Shown here one piece after another: positions 45,793 to 58,823 of a DNA stretch of 64,000 bases (its first letter is position 1; every line of letters begins with the position of its first letter). Under the pieces are notes generated by a model, which was not told where the DNA came from, did no database searches, and saw nothing but the letters and a program-made list of their open reading frames with translations. Position numbers and translations under genes: made by a program. The stretch spans positions 124,001 through 188,000 of the forward strand of contig CAXKVR010000220.1 of assembly GCA_964058845.1 (NCBI GenBank), written 5' to 3'. Origin of the DNA: Carex sylvatica (taxonomy: Eukaryota > Streptophyta > Magnoliopsida > Poales > Cyperaceae).

Positions 45793-48700
45793 CTAAAGCC
45801 CAATATCCCTAGATTGTACTTTTGGTAGACATGCATGCTCACTAAGACTCCCTCTCAATCTATAAAAAGACGCAAACCTCTTTTTTTTGGTCCTTAATGG
45901 ACCGGATCTATTATTCATTGACTCAACCCGGTTGCCACCTATGGAGGCTGCTGAGTGGGGTCTCTCCAACATCCCCTCCATTCCACCTGAGCTATAATCC
46001 ATGGTAATAAATGGGGAATTATGACCATTCCACCAACCTCCTTCAGATAACTCACCCCGACTACAGTCATAATCAGCATTAGAAGAAGACTCTCTGTGGC
46101 TGTACGAATCGTCACATGCTTCATCCACATCATTGTACACGAGCTTTAAAGCTTGTACAACCTCACCCATGAAGGGTCGTTGAGATGGCTCGATATGCAC
46201 GCACATTGAGGCGATGGATGCCACCTTTGCGACATTGTCAAAGTCATAGTTGCCGTGCAAAGCTGGGTCTACAAGTTTTTCTAGACCTTCACGGGTTCCA
46301 AGTAGGGGACGAGCCCACGTGACCAGGTTTTCCGGGCCTTGAGATTCTGACATGTAAACAGGTTTACGCCCTGATAAGAGCTCCAGGAGAACTACACCAT
46401 AGCTGTAAACATCACTCTTTACAAGGAGGTGGCCCGTCATTGCATATTCTGGGGCCACATAGCTGTATTATTGTAGAAGGCAATGATTAAGTATATAATA
46501 GGTCAACATTAAAGGCAAGACTGCAATTTGGTCAATCTCATGTCTGCTAATGCTATTCCAAATACTTGTGGTTTTCTTCAGTGATTATTAGCTGGAACTT
46601 GACATTTGCTTGGTACAGATGCATTAGAAAGTACATTGGGTAAATTTCACTGGATGCCACTAAACTTTTATCCTTTGTCACGAATTGGTCACTCAAGTTT
46701 GATTCGTCCCTCCATAGCCACTGAATTTTTAATTTGTCCCAATCAAGTCACGCTATAAACTTTTCCATCCAAAAAATCAATAAAATATAACTTTTCCGTT
46801 AAAATTTTCAACGGGATGAGCATATTCGGTTATATTTTGGACGGAATGAGAATATCCGTTAATTTTTTGGATGTAAAAGTTATAGGGTGACTTAATTGTT
46901 ACAAATTAAAAGTTCAGTGGCTATGGAGGGACAAATCAAACTTGAGTGACCAACTTGTGACAAAGGACAAAGTTTAGTGACCTCTAGCGAAATTTACCAA
47001 AGTATATTTAACCAACCAACCAAACCAATTCAGTATTGGACCCCATGATTACCATCCCTGGATATGAGTATCAACCAAACACCAATGATAGTTTAAGTAA
47101 ATAATAAATGACAAAAATAACACAAGACATGCAATGCAGCAATACAAATAAAAGTTGATAATTACAGTACATAACCAGTACTTGCCATAATCATCCAGTG
47201 TGCAACTATGCAAATCTTAAAAAGTTACAGAAGCAAGGTATGGAAGACTGGAGAGAAGAAAATACCCAAAAGTGCCCATAACACGGGTGGAGATATGGTC
47301 GAGGCCTTCTGTTGCCTCCCTGGCAAGGCCAAAATCAGTGACCTTCGGGTTGAAATCCTCCTCCAAGAGAATGTTGCTCGCCTTGAAATCGCGGTGTATA
47401 ACACGCGGATTCGCATCCTCATGGAGGTATGCAAGCCCTCTCGCAGCGCCTAAGGCCACTTTCATCCTTATGTCCCAGTTTAATAGCCCCTTATTCTTAT
47501 CAACCCCTGCTTGATACTTTCCAGTATGAAGTTCGGTTCATGGATAGTGTAATAATGGGAAGTGTTATAGTACCATAATTTTTTAGAGGAAAGTTGTAGT
47601 ACCATAATTGGATCTCATTTTTTTGTCTGTGGGCCAATGTGCTGGTGGATGAATCTAAAGGTATGCTATGTTCAGGCCACAAGAAGTACAAAATGGAAGT
47701 TGAAACTACTACAAGAATGGTCATTTAAATTAAACGAGATAGATGTAAAGTTGTAAACATTACTGACTGAAACAATAACAGAACTTTATGTGGGTATAGA
47801 CATAGATTACTCAAATCATAACACGTACCGTGAAGATGAGACTCCACACTTCCATTGCGCACCACCTCATACACCAAGCACCTCTTATTCCCTTCGATGC
47901 ATATTCCAATCAACTTCACAAGATTCTTGTGGTGCAATCGGCTGAGCATTTCCACTTCAGCAATGAACTCACGGTCCCCACTCCTATCCTCCCTAGTAAG
48001 AAGTTTCACTGCAACTTCAGTCCCTGACTCCAGGGTTCCCTGATAGACCCGTCCGAACCCACCTTCGCCCAGAACCCGTTTGGAGCTGAAGCCTTCGGTG
48101 GCCTTGCTGAGTTCATCCAGGGAGAATGCTTTTACTGATGGGGGATATGTTGCCATTGCTGAGGCAGCTGAGACAGAGGAACTTCCAATACTAGTGGACA
48201 GTGTTGATGGCCTCATTCCTAACACATTAGGATATAAATCTAATCATCATCATCTCTTTATTGAGTTACTAGAAAATAAAATTATACAATAGGGTTTTCA
48301 TACAAAGAATTAATTGAAACATGCACTTCCGCAACTGAGCCTCCTAAACAACAAAATTTCTTCTATCAGCCATCTGATATGTACTTTTTCGTTAGCCCTA
48401 ATTAGCTGAAGCCTAATTTATTTATCCTGAACTTCTCTAATTGTAATTGTATACAGACCACTGTTTCATTTGTTTCTAGCAAATACTAATGGAACTTAAA
48501 AATAGATTTTAGTTTCTAAAAAAGAATCAAGTTGGCAATTACTGGAATCCTTCAATCTCCAGTACATTTCCACTATAACTTACTATATAAAGGTCAAATT
48601 GTTCAACTACAAAATTCCAATTACTGAAAACTGTAATAGGTTGTTCTTACCAGATCTTTTGGTGGTAGGCAATGAAGTTGCAGGGCCTACAGAACCTCTC

Positions 48701-51562
48701 CCAAGTTGTCTGAGATTGTGCCACCTCAGCACGAAAACGACCACACCAACGGAGACTAACAGAAGAAAACATGAAGAAACTGTTATCACGGCAATTATCC
48801 AAGTGTTCAGTTTCTGGGATTTGGAAGTATCCCCAACATCTGCTGTAAGTGGACGCTGGTTAATGCCTCTACTGCTGGTGGGACCCGCTCCTATGGATGG
48901 CTCTGATAAACTTGGTGGAGATGATGGAAGTCCTGTCATGACAAAAATAGATGTTATCCTGAGGAATCCAGATGCATTTTATTTCCACAAGTTCATTTAC
49001 ATCTAAGCTTCCTTTATCTGATATAATATTAGATTAGCACTTTGAAACCTATTGAAAATAGGTCTCCAATTTATTTGTAGCTTGTAAAACATTCAATTGT
49101 TAAATTAGGATACACTATCACATTACCCACTCCAACAGACACATCAATCATTCCTTTGCTCAAACTATGCTGAATGAATCATTTGTGTGAATAACAGTAC
49201 CAGAATATACTGGGAAATTTTTTGTGTTAACATCATAAACAACAATCTTTGCTCAAAATATGCACAATCATATCAAGAAACCATTCAAGACAATATATCA
49301 ATATATATTCTTCCAAAATAACTGAAGAAACCTGAACAAGTGCACAACACATCTCCAGAATACCAGAAAAATGACCTGGATTAAAAAGACATACCCGGGT
49401 ACTCAACTGAAACCACTGTATAATCCCCAAAAACAGAAGAAGAAATGGAAACCCGCTTCTGCCAAACCCTATCATAGATCAACAATGCCGTAGTGTCATC
49501 AAATTTCTCCCTTAAAGGCACCAAGTAAATAGTGACTCTTGTTTTCTGTTGGTTGTCAACACTTGGCACAGCAGCCATAATTTTGACCTGGCTCTGTTTC
49601 AGGAAGGTTCCAGAAGCAACCTCAACCTCCAGCTCAGCAATGTGCATGAATAGAAGGTATGGCGCCACATCAAGGTCCATTGTGACTTTCATTGGGAAGA
49701 CACAACCACAGGGAGAGCCGATTGGGGTCGCTGTTAGGGGCTCTGAACATATGATTTCATCACAACCGGCTGGGGAGGAAACTGAAATTTTATTAAATTA
49801 AGTGCAGATAATTAGGACAAAAAAATAAGCATAAAGTATTCCGAAATTACCCCTGATATACCATTTCTCACTCAATACACTTCATTTTTTGTCTAGTATC
49901 TTCTTCACTCATCATGAGTCAATATGCATGTTAAAATTTTGTAAAGAGTTTGAGATGTGGCTGGAATTTTCTATTCTTGCAGTCAGCATCTATTCAAAGA
50001 TACTTCTGGCACGCAACTCAAGAAGTTTCATATTGTTTGCCTAAAAATGGAAATATTGCATGTATATGAAGCATCAGACGAGCTTCTCAAAACATGCAAC
50101 ATCTAAAGTTAACTTTTCTGAAAGTTAAGTTTGATTGTTAAGGGTTTTGCCAGTGGTTAGCATCTGGGAGTTAACTCCGATTGTTAAAGGTCTTGCAAGG
50201 GATCAGAATGTGGATGTTAACTTTGATTGTTCAAAGTTTTGCAAGGAAGCAGGTAACTCTCATTATTTAAGAAGGGTATACAATTTCCAATTCTAAAAAC
50301 TCAAATGAAAAAATATCTATCTTCAGACCTTGAGGGGGAGGAAAAGGAGAATTGGCATAAGGAGGTACTCTTTTATGGTGCTTTGGCCGAGGATGGGGAG
50401 GATTCGCGGCAAAACCTAAAGAGGAGATTGCCAAGCCATTATAAAGATTATTCCATGAAAAAAGTGAAAGGAAAAAATGATGTTTTGCAAGGCATCTGAA
50501 ATACCAGGAGAAGCTGGTGGTTGTGAAATTGGAGAAAACCGTGGTGCAATTGTCGGTGCAGAAGGAGCTGCTTTAGGTGGCCACAATGGGCTTGAAGCTG
50601 CAAATGGTGCACTGGAGGGACTTGAAGCTTGGAAAAAAGGTATCCTCGCTGAAAATTAAACAAAATTAAATATTTAGCTGTGTAAATAGCCAGAATAACT
50701 TGTGGTAATTGCAAATGCACTCATATGTGTCTGTGTTGTTTGTTTGTGCCCGTGTGCATGTGCATGTGTGTGTATGTCACAGAAAGAGGCATGACTAAAG
50801 ATAGATAACAAGAGAATACCATGATCAACCAAATGTTACTAGTATAATCTGCACAACAGAATAGTATTTTAATATTTAATTTCCACATAATCGAATTATA
50901 CCCTGCAAAATGCAATTATCATTTATCAATCCTGAGATCAAGACAAGGCATATTTGTTGATCAAAACCGTATTAGCTCAATTAATGCCATTCCAATTTTC
51001 AAATTAAATAATGGATAAAGCAGATTAAGTCTTTGTAGTTAGTAAACATCGCAAGTCTCTTTGCCAATAGGAATTGCCGCTTCAGCAACATCACCTCTCA
51101 GGTACACACAAACTGGAGACAAGATGAGCTTTTCCCCAATGATTGAAACAGACTTACTAGAATTGCATATGTGCAAAAACTGCATCCCGATCAAGTAGAA
51201 TTAAGTTGATCAGCTCTTCAAGAATCAATGTAATGAGATCTCTTAATTATGAATAGGCCATATTTTACTTCACTGATTCTATTCTCTCAAGAAAAATCTA
51301 AAATTAGAGAAATTAGTAAAAGGACGTGGAAATTGTATATAAAATTCAGTATCTATAAAAGCCTTTCTGGTAAAAACAATCATATCATATTTTTATGCAA
51401 AGCTCGGTTAGTAAATTCACACAGATCCCAAAAAAACTCCAATTCACACGGATACCGCTTCTAGATTGGAAATTCAGGTAATACAAGAGAGAAACAAGTA
51501 ATACCTAAGCAAAGAGAGCTCAAATGAAGAACCGTAAAAAGAGTGACAGCAACTCCGCTCAT
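45793..51562 (-). CDS. ALE2: ALE2-like receptor serine/threonine kinase
   Basis: Plasma-membrane receptor kinase. Arabidopsis ALE2 acts in epidermal differentiation and cuticle formation. Eight exons read from the right (51562-51505, 50648-50505, 50415-50329, 49781-49395, 48932-48651, 48218-47829, 47506-47266, 46462-45793) give 752 residues, close to ALE2 length. A signal peptide ([20 protein letters not shown]) leads into a Pro/Ser-rich stalk (about 20-97). Next is the ALE2-type extracellular domain with [29 protein letters not shown] and [15 protein letters not shown]. The single membrane span is at about 270-296. Kinase landmarks are LGEGGFG (370), VAVK (K391), [10 protein letters not shown] (D489), TDFGLA (D507) and GTFGYVAPEY. 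All catalytic residues are present. A MITE lies in the last intron. Family-level assignment is strong; orthology to ALE2 itself is likely but untested. Confidence 0.92.
46638..46999. mobile_element. 362-bp MITE with 9-bp target duplication in the last kinase intron
   Basis: Ends GGGTAAATTTCAC and, mirrored, GCGAAATTTACC. Flanks AAGTACATT (46629-46637) and AAGTATATT (47000-47008) match at 8 of 9 bases, suggesting Mutator-type insertion. The arms pair over most of their length (for example CACTCAAGTTTGATTCGTCC opposite GGACAAATCAAACTTGAGTG). The splice sites on both sides are unaffected. Confidence 0.8.
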
Positions 51563-51883
51563 CTTGCAAGTTCAAATTAAAGCAAATCGCAAAGAAACCA
51601 TCACAAGAACCACCGATCGAGCTCCATCTACCTCGGAATTGGACAATCAGACTCGCACACCCCCCCTCCCGTGCCACATTGTAACGCCAGGTGAAACCCT
51701 AGATCCAACGGCGTACCAAAACAGGAAACTCTCTCTTCCTTTCTTCCCGGAATAAGCTCGGTTCATGCGCAAGCGGTGAGAAAGAGAGAGAGGAATGTAC
51801 TGGAGACGAGAGACTAGATTGAATTTTTAGTTCTTCTCTCTTAGCTTCGGTTTAGAGATCTCCTTCTCTCTCTCGCTCACTGT

Positions 51884-51921
<38 letters not shown>

Positions 51922-51950
51922 GCCTCGCTCGCTCGCTCTGAGGGACAGTT
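51563..51950 (-). promoter_or_regulatory. Kinase 5' leader with upstream open reading frames and CT microsatellite
   Basis: Read on the minus strand before the main ATG there are several short frames. One starts ATGAACCGA and runs in frame through MWHGRGGVRV to a stop at 51647; then come an 8-codon frame (MELDRWFL) and a 9-codon frame (MVSLRFALI) that stops just before the true start. A pure TC run lies at about 51886-51919. If transcription starts upstream of these, translation of the receptor would be dampened; the start site itself cannot be seen. Confidence 0.5.
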
Positions 51951-53140
51951 TTAATTCGTGTGTGCATTTATTGCGTCTCTAATTGTGGGTTTAGAGAGTG
52001 TGTTAAGCTTCAGGGGTTTCTCTCTGTTTTTCATTTCTTTATTTGTTTCAAATCCCGAAGAGGGAAACAATGCGTTTTACAATCTCCGGTCCCCGTAAAT
52101 GGAAACATCCATTGATGATGTTTTCTGTTGTATTAAGAGAAACTTTACAGGTGACAGTGATGAATGACTGGAGATGATTATTACTGAGCCAGTATTAAAC
52201 TAACGGGATGCGTGGTGTCTGGTTAATTGGTTTTCTGTGGTGCTGGAAACCTGGATGGGTAGACTTTTAGCATCACTGCCTCTATTTGTTTTATACATAG
52301 ACAAATGAATTATTTGAATTTGGTTCAGTGAGGTTAAAAATTTGTGATTCGAGAATAATTCGGATATAATTTGAGAATAATTTGGAATTATTCGGATCAG
52401 AGATCTAAGTCCAGTATGAAAGCAAAAAAAATAAATGTTTTGAAAAAAATTCGGAAAAAAATCGTGAATAATTCGTAAAATTCAGAAAAAAAAATTAGTA
52501 AGATTTGCAAATATTCGGGTTTAATTCGTTCAACCGAATAATTTGACGTTAAGTTTGACATCACCAAAAAAATAAATTATTCGAGTTTAATTGACGAATA
52601 ATTCGCAAATCTTGTGACTATGTCCCTGCCTGTATTTGTTCTATATAATTTTGTCTCTTTTGTTACTTCTGTATTTGTTTTACTTTTTTCATAGATATGA
52701 GCTTCTTCTTTTTTTGGTGTTTTTTTTTCCATGTATGATTTAAAATAGGTAACTTCAAATTTATCTCGCAAATTTGAAGTTCAAAATCTTATCAGATACG
52801 AACTTTAATTATTTTTAAATCTTTTTTACTTTAGTTTTTTCAGATTTTTAAAAATGGACCTAATATAATACTAAGCAAGAATATTTGCATATCAAACCAT
52901 CCTTTGAAAATCCAACAAAAAAAAGTTAAAAAAGTTATCAAAATAGTTAAATTTAATATCTTACAGAATTTTAATAAAACACATAGAGCCTCTTTATTCG
53001 ACCATTCGAAATGATTTAAAATATCCTCCTAATATAAATTGTCAAATATTTTGTTGCAATTTCTTTGGTGAATTTGCTTTTTCACCGCTTAGATATTTAA
53101 TTTCATATTATTCTTGTATTTTGTATATTATTATTCACCG
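51951..53140. other. AT-rich intergenic stretch, no gene
   Basis: Contains repeated AATAATTCG(G/T) words at about 52350-52610. Open frames are short and of simple composition. No feature beyond this is supported. Confidence 0.5.
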
Positions 53141-53150
53141 CTTAATACAA

Positions 53151-53561
53151 TAGTAGAACTAGGGTGTTCTTAAGCTTACCAAACACTTTGGTGAGTTTAA
53201 CTCCAAAATTCATCAAATCGGTTTCATAACGAATTCAAACCGTTGAAATTTGCCTACCTTACGAGTGATGCGTCTACATGTGAAAATTTTAAACATTCGA
53301 ATTAATTTAATATAAAGTCAAGCGGTCAAAAAACGTTCAAAAAATAAATGCACTAAAATTAATTTATTAACCTTCTAATTTTGACCGATTGATTTTATAC
53401 TAAATTAATTCTAATGTTTAAAATTTTCACATGTAGATGCATCACTCGTAAAGTAGGCGGGTTCCAACGGTTTGGATTTATTATTTGAAACTGATTTGAT
53501 GAATTTTGAAGTTAAGTTCACCAAACACTTTGGTGAGCTTAAGAACACCCTAGTTCTACTC
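53151..53561. mobile_element. 411-bp MITE of the GAGTAGAACTAGGGTGTTCT family, best copy
   Basis: Both ends are intact: TAGTAGAACTAGGGTGTTCT on the left and, mirrored, GAGTAGAACTAGGGTGTTCT on the right. The 10-mer CTTAATACAA flanks both sides exactly (53141-53150, 53562-53571). The two halves mirror each other around 53355. A 9-10 bp duplication suggests Mutator-type mobilisation. Relatives are in the GLR intron (25.95 kb) and at 53.84 kb. Confidence 0.85.
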
Positions 53562-53833
53562 CTTAATACAATACATTGTATTTTACTATTTTTGGCCTTA
53601 TGTTTGATATTTTCTCCATAAACTTTAGACGGTGGCGGAATCACATAAAGTCAGACAGATATTCTTTTCCACCAGCTTAAAAATATACTTCTAATTTTAT
53701 ATTTCTTAGAAAAAATTATACAAATATATTTAAGATTAAAAAATTTAAAATTATTTCTTACGCTAAAAAATTTCTTTATAATATACTTTTATTTCTATAC
53801 TTTATAAAAAAAAATTTATAAAAATATACTTAA

Positions 53834-54238
53834 TAACTAGAGTGTTCTTAAGCTCACCAAGGTGTTTGATGAGCTTAACTCCAAAACTTATTAGATTAAC
53901 TTCAAACAATAAACTCAAACCGTTGAAACCGTTACTTCACGAGTGATGAATTTACATTTAAAGTTTTTAGAATTTCGAATTAATTTTGTATAAAGTTAAG
54001 TGGTCAAAAAGTTAAAAAAATGAATGCACTAAAATTAATTTATAAACCTTCTAATTTTGACCACTTGACTTTATACTAAAATAACTCAAAAACTTAAAAT
54101 CTTTACATGTAAATTCATCACTTGTGAAGTAGATGGATTTCAACAACTTAAATTTGTCGTTTGAAATCGATATAGTATATTTTCGAGTTAAGTTTATCAA
54201 ACCCCTTGATGAACTTAAAAACACCCTAATTTTACTCT
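53834..54238. mobile_element. MITE of the same family, older copy
   Basis: Ends ACTAGAGTGTTCTTAAGCTC and, mirrored, AGTAAAATTAGGGTGTTTTT, with the same order of internal words (TAAACTCAAACCGTTGAAAC, CTTCTAATTTTGACC). More diverged than the copy 270 bp to its left. Confidence 0.75.
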
Positions 54239-54338
54239 AATATAAATAATATAAAATCCTACCTCATCCTAAAATTTTGCCGCACCCTACTAAAAATCTT
54301 GGCTATGCTTCTATTCTGAGGGCACAATATCAAGATTC

Positions 54339-55648
54339 TAATAACATAAATTTAGTTATTATGCAAAATGTCATTGATGTTATATAATCCTGTATACTTT
54401 ATGGATATATCGTATATTTGTTATAACATCGATTTAGTTATTATGCAAAATGTCATTGATGTTATATAATCCTGTATACTTTATGATATATCATATATTT
54501 GTTATAACATCGATTTAGTTACTATGCAAAATGCTGTTGATGTTATATAATCATGTATGCTTTATGGATATATCATATATTTGTTATAACATCGATTTGG
54601 TTACTGTGCAAAATGCTGTTGATGTTATATAATCATGTATGCTTTATGGATATATCATATATTTGTTATAACATCGATTTGGTTACTATGCAAAATGCTG
54701 TTGATGTTATATAATCATGTATGCTTTATGGATATATCATATATTTGTTATAACATCGATTTAGTTACCATGCAAAATACCGTTGATGTTATATAATCCT
54801 GTATGCTTTATGGATATATCATATATTTGTTATAATATCGATTTAGTTACAATGCAAAATGCTGTTGATGTTATATAATCATGTATGCTTTATGGATATA
54901 TCATATATTTGTTATAACATCGATTTAGTTACCATGCAATATGCCGTTGATGTTATATAATCATGTATGCTTTATGGATATATCATATATTTGTTATAAC
55001 ATCGATTTAGTTACCATGTAAAATGCCGTTGATGTTATATAATCATGTTTGCTTTATGGATATATCATATATTTGTTATAACATCGATTTAGTTACCATG
55101 CAAAATGCCGTTGATGTTATATAATAATGTATGCTTTATGGATATATCATATATTTGTTATAACATCGATTTAGTTACCATGCAAAATGCCGTTGATGTT
55201 ATATAATCCTGTATGCTTTATGGATATATCATATATTTGTTATAACATCGATTTAGTTACCATGCAAAATGCCATTGTTGTTATATAATCATGTATGCTT
55301 TATGGATATATCATATATTTGTTATAACATCGATTTAGTTACTATGCAAAATGTTGTTGATGTTATATAATCATGTATGCTTTATGAATATATCATATAT
55401 TTGTTATAACATAGTTACCATGCAAAATACCGTTGATGTTATATAATCTTGTATGCTTTATGGATATATCATATATTTGTTATAACATCAATTTAGTTAC
55501 CATACAAAATGCCGTTGATGTTATATAATCCTGTATGCTTTATGGATATATCATATATTTATTATAACATTAATTTAGTTACTATGCAAAATGCCATTGA
55601 TGTTATATAATCATTATGCTGTATGGATATATCATATATTTGTTAATA
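54339..55648. repeat. Tandem array of an approximately 82-bp unit, about 16 copies
   Basis: Each unit runs TTATAACATCGATTTAGTTA, (C/T)(A/C)ATGCAAAATGC, (C/T)GTTGATGTTATATAATC, (A/C)TGTATGCTTTATGG, ATATATCATATATTTG. The period is 81-82 bp. One unit near 55411 lacks eight bases (CATCGATTTAG shortened to CATAG). Outer copies differ more (ATTAT and GTCATTG variants at the left edge). Within a unit TATAACATC and GATGTTATA are inverted, so each can form a hairpin. Confidence 0.95.
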
Positions 55649-56845
55649 ATATAATTACATGAAGTCATGAAACATAACTAACATGCATGAAATCTAGTAG
55701 ATAAAGTAATTCATAAAACATTTGATTTCAGAAAAATAGAATAAACCGCAAACACAGAAAGATGTAGTGATAGTGGAGGAACGGTTTTCATCAAAAAAGA
55801 GGTCATGAAAAAAAATAAAAAAACAATTAGCCCAAATTAATTATTTTTCATGAAATTATCAACTTTAGAATAAGTAACATGAATTTAAATAATATTTCAT
55901 CACAAGTAATTTTGTTGGCTTGTATAAGTGAAAAATATGTTATCAACAATTATTCCTCAAATCTCTTGATAGTTACTTAGACCTAAACATTGATTGAATA
56001 TTTCAAATTAAAATGGACAAAATAAAAACTTTCAACTTCGAATTTTTAAGTTTAATATTATAAATAATATAATTAATAATTGAGTTAGTCCATTCTCCTT
56101 CTATGTACATAATTTCTCCCTCTTTTTGGCGCGGCATTTTCCATTTCACACACAAAATTCTTATATTTCTTGTGTACTGTTTTTTTCTCATTTAAAATTA
56201 ATCGGCTTGATGCCGCTAACAATTATATTAAATAAAAAAAGTATTTACAAAGTCTCATATTTTGTTACAACAAACTCTTAATATAGGCTTTGATTACAAC
56301 ATCAATATCTCTAATTGTAACTAAATTGATGCTCAACTAATTACAGTTGCAATTTCTAACTATTTACTGTAATGCCCTTCAATTTCATTGAAGTCTTCTC
56401 TGTTGAGATTATTTTTAGGTTAAGATTCATTTACTCATGTAGAGTACGGATTGCCACTAATAGAAATATATGTTTTTAATATCTTATATTGGATATATAG
56501 AAGAATGGATCTAAGGAGAAAGAGAGAGCACTATGTTAATTCTTTATTAGTAATAGTTTAAAGAATATTAAATATAATTAATCTGAGTTTTGAATATATT
56601 TGATATATACTAAAGTTATACTGGGTAAATATGTGAGTTATTAAAATTTTAGATGATAAATATATAATTATAAAAATTTAGATAGAAAATATGTAATTTT
56701 ATAGTTTTTTAGTGGTATATATGAAATTCTCTCTATTTTTTGTTTTTCATGTCTATGTTAGATGAGTACTAGAGACAAAAAAAAAAAAATGGAAGTGAGA
56801 TTTTTTTTTCATTTTTAGTTTGAGATGAAAAAAGTAATTATAGGT
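55649..56845. other. AT-rich stretch after the tandem array; no gene
   Basis: No recognisable gene or element. One GC island (GGCGCGGC near 56127) stands out but is not part of any open frame of note. Confidence 0.5.
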
Positions 56846-57229
56846 GAGTGAGGCTACGGTACTATGCCTAACACACTTTAATTTGTACCAGAAATTCATA
56901 TTTTTATTTTAAAACTCTAAATAATTTATCCGAACTATATACAAATGCACTTGCACATCAAATTTTATATTTTATATTATTTTTTTAAGTAGCAGAAAAA
57001 CACTACTATCGAATAGAAAATGATCTAAAAAAATTTAGATCAAGTAATTTTGTACCTATTTAAAAAATATTGCAAAAAGTTTCTGAAAAATATAAGATTT
57101 GACTTTTAAGAACATTTTTCTATAGAAAATATGATGAACGGTTCAAATTGATTATATAGACTTTAAAAATGAAGATATGGATCCATAATACGGCTCAAAA
57201 TGCGTTATGTATAGTACTGTAGTGTAGAA
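56846..57229. mobile_element. Degenerate fold-back MITE (GGCTACGGTACTATGCC ends)
   Basis: The left end GAGGCTACGGTACTATGCCT is mirrored loosely by ATAGTACTGTAGTGTAGAAT on the right. The interior contains the AAAATATAAGATTTGACTTT and ATGATGAACGGTTCAAATTG words that mark the elements at 4.7 and 22.3 kb. It is the most eroded of the three. Confidence 0.55.
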
Positions 57230-57451
57230 TTAGATTTGATGAAAGAGAAAATTTTGATAAATATAGGAGTTTTAATTTATTTTTTTAAATATAGATATGA
57301 TACTAATAAATTTGAAAGGGTAAATACGTTAGTTTGGAGATTTTAGAAGGTCAAAATTGAGAACTGAGAGTTTGTATGTTTTAGATTTATATAATTATGC
57401 TATTAAAGGAAAAAATACATCTTTTTAGTATATAAGAGAAAACTAGTATCG

Positions 57452-57520
57452 TGTCCGTGCGTTGCAACGGAAACATATTATAAAATAAAATTATTAAGAG
57501 TTTGATTTATAATTTGAATT
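57452..57520. repeat. Dispersed repeat terminus (CGTGCGTTGCAACGG motif), copy 2
   Basis: AACTAGTATCGTGTCCGTGC followed by GTTGCAACGGAAACATATTA. Sister of the sequence at 21926; the similarity fades within about 60 bp downstream. Confidence 0.5.
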
Positions 57521-58814
57521 TTAAATTTTGATGCAAGTAAAGAGATTTGATGAAAAAAGATAAATGACTTGTAGAAATATATACATCTTATAGGCAAAAG
57601 TCAAAAGAACAAAAAAAAAATTAGTGAAATTGAATTCGTATTAATAGAGTAGTTGTTTCATTTTGTGGCACTAATTATAGTTAATGTTACTTAAATTCCT
57701 CCTCAACATATGTTCTTCATATAATTAACAACTGAAACTTAAGAACAAACCTGAACATACTAATAAAAAAAAAATATTATCTTATCAAAATTGTAAAAAG
57801 ATTCACTATAGCTTAAATTAAGTAATGTATAAAATTTGAACATATCAAATGCTGAGAAAATAAATTGATGTCAGCATTTGATATTCTTAAAAATAAATTG
57901 ATCATTCATTATGATTCTTAAATAAGGAAATAAAGAATGCTCTAGCTGGAGAGGAGAAATAAGGAAATGAATAAATTGATTTTCTCTCCAATTTTGTTCT
58001 CTATTCAATTTTAATTGTAACATATTGTGTAGTAGTATGTGTGGCGAGTAAATTTCTAATTAAATTTAGACTTCTACATATAAAAAGATGCATTTAATCA
58101 AAAGAAGATAAATTATTTGATTGGAGGGCTGATATTAAATTCAAAATTTCATCTTTCAATCATAGCCGTTGGCGGATCAGAACATCTATGTGCATAATAT
58201 AAGAATGAAGATATGAGAGTTTTTGTATTTTATAAGAATTAATACATATAGTTAACTTTAGATGAGGAAAAAACGTAATTTAAAATTTCATAATAGGATA
58301 CATAACTTTTCATTTTTTTTTTCAAAATCTAATCAAAATTTCAAAATTCGATCCATCTAATTTTTAAATTTAATATTTTTCTTAATTAAAAAATATTAGT
58401 TCTCATATGCTGACGTATTTGTTTTCTTTTTATCTATCCATTGAGCATTCACTGGAAACTGGAGAGCTTAAAACTGGAGAGGTGGCATGCATCTGAGCGC
58501 GTGTACGTTCATTTTTTACCCTACCTCGTCCCAGTGCTTGTTTCAGTGTAGCATTTAAGTACATTTATCTGTGTAGTGAGTTGTTTGAAAACATTTATTT
58601 CTTAGCAAGCTAGTCCCTAACACGGAATTCAATAAGATAAAAGGCACAGAAGATCCGACACTGTGTTCCCGACTTGGATATCCTGTTGTCTTTTGTAGCA
58701 TTATTATATGGAGCTGTCAGTTTCCAATAATTTTTTAATGCAACTGGGAGATATAAAATTCTTTTTAATTAAAAATTGGGTTATCATTATCATAGTACAG
58801 CTTTTGTTTGGTGT
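57521..58814. other. AT-rich intergenic stretch, no gene
   Basis: Only short, low-complexity frames. A direct repeat of TCAGCATTTGATATTC-type words is present near 57870. Nothing else supported. Confidence 0.4.
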
Positions 58815-58823
58815 GTGTCCAAT

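Noticed and set aside
50448..50720. A 90-codon minus-strand frame rich in His and Leu
   Set aside because: It is the wrong frame over kinase exon 2; the correct frame gives the Pro/Ser-rich stalk and joins in phase to its neighbours.
54339..55648. Regularly spaced repeats resembling a CRISPR array
   Set aside because: Units are contiguous 82-bp tandem copies with no unique spacers, in a plant nuclear context; this is a minisatellite.
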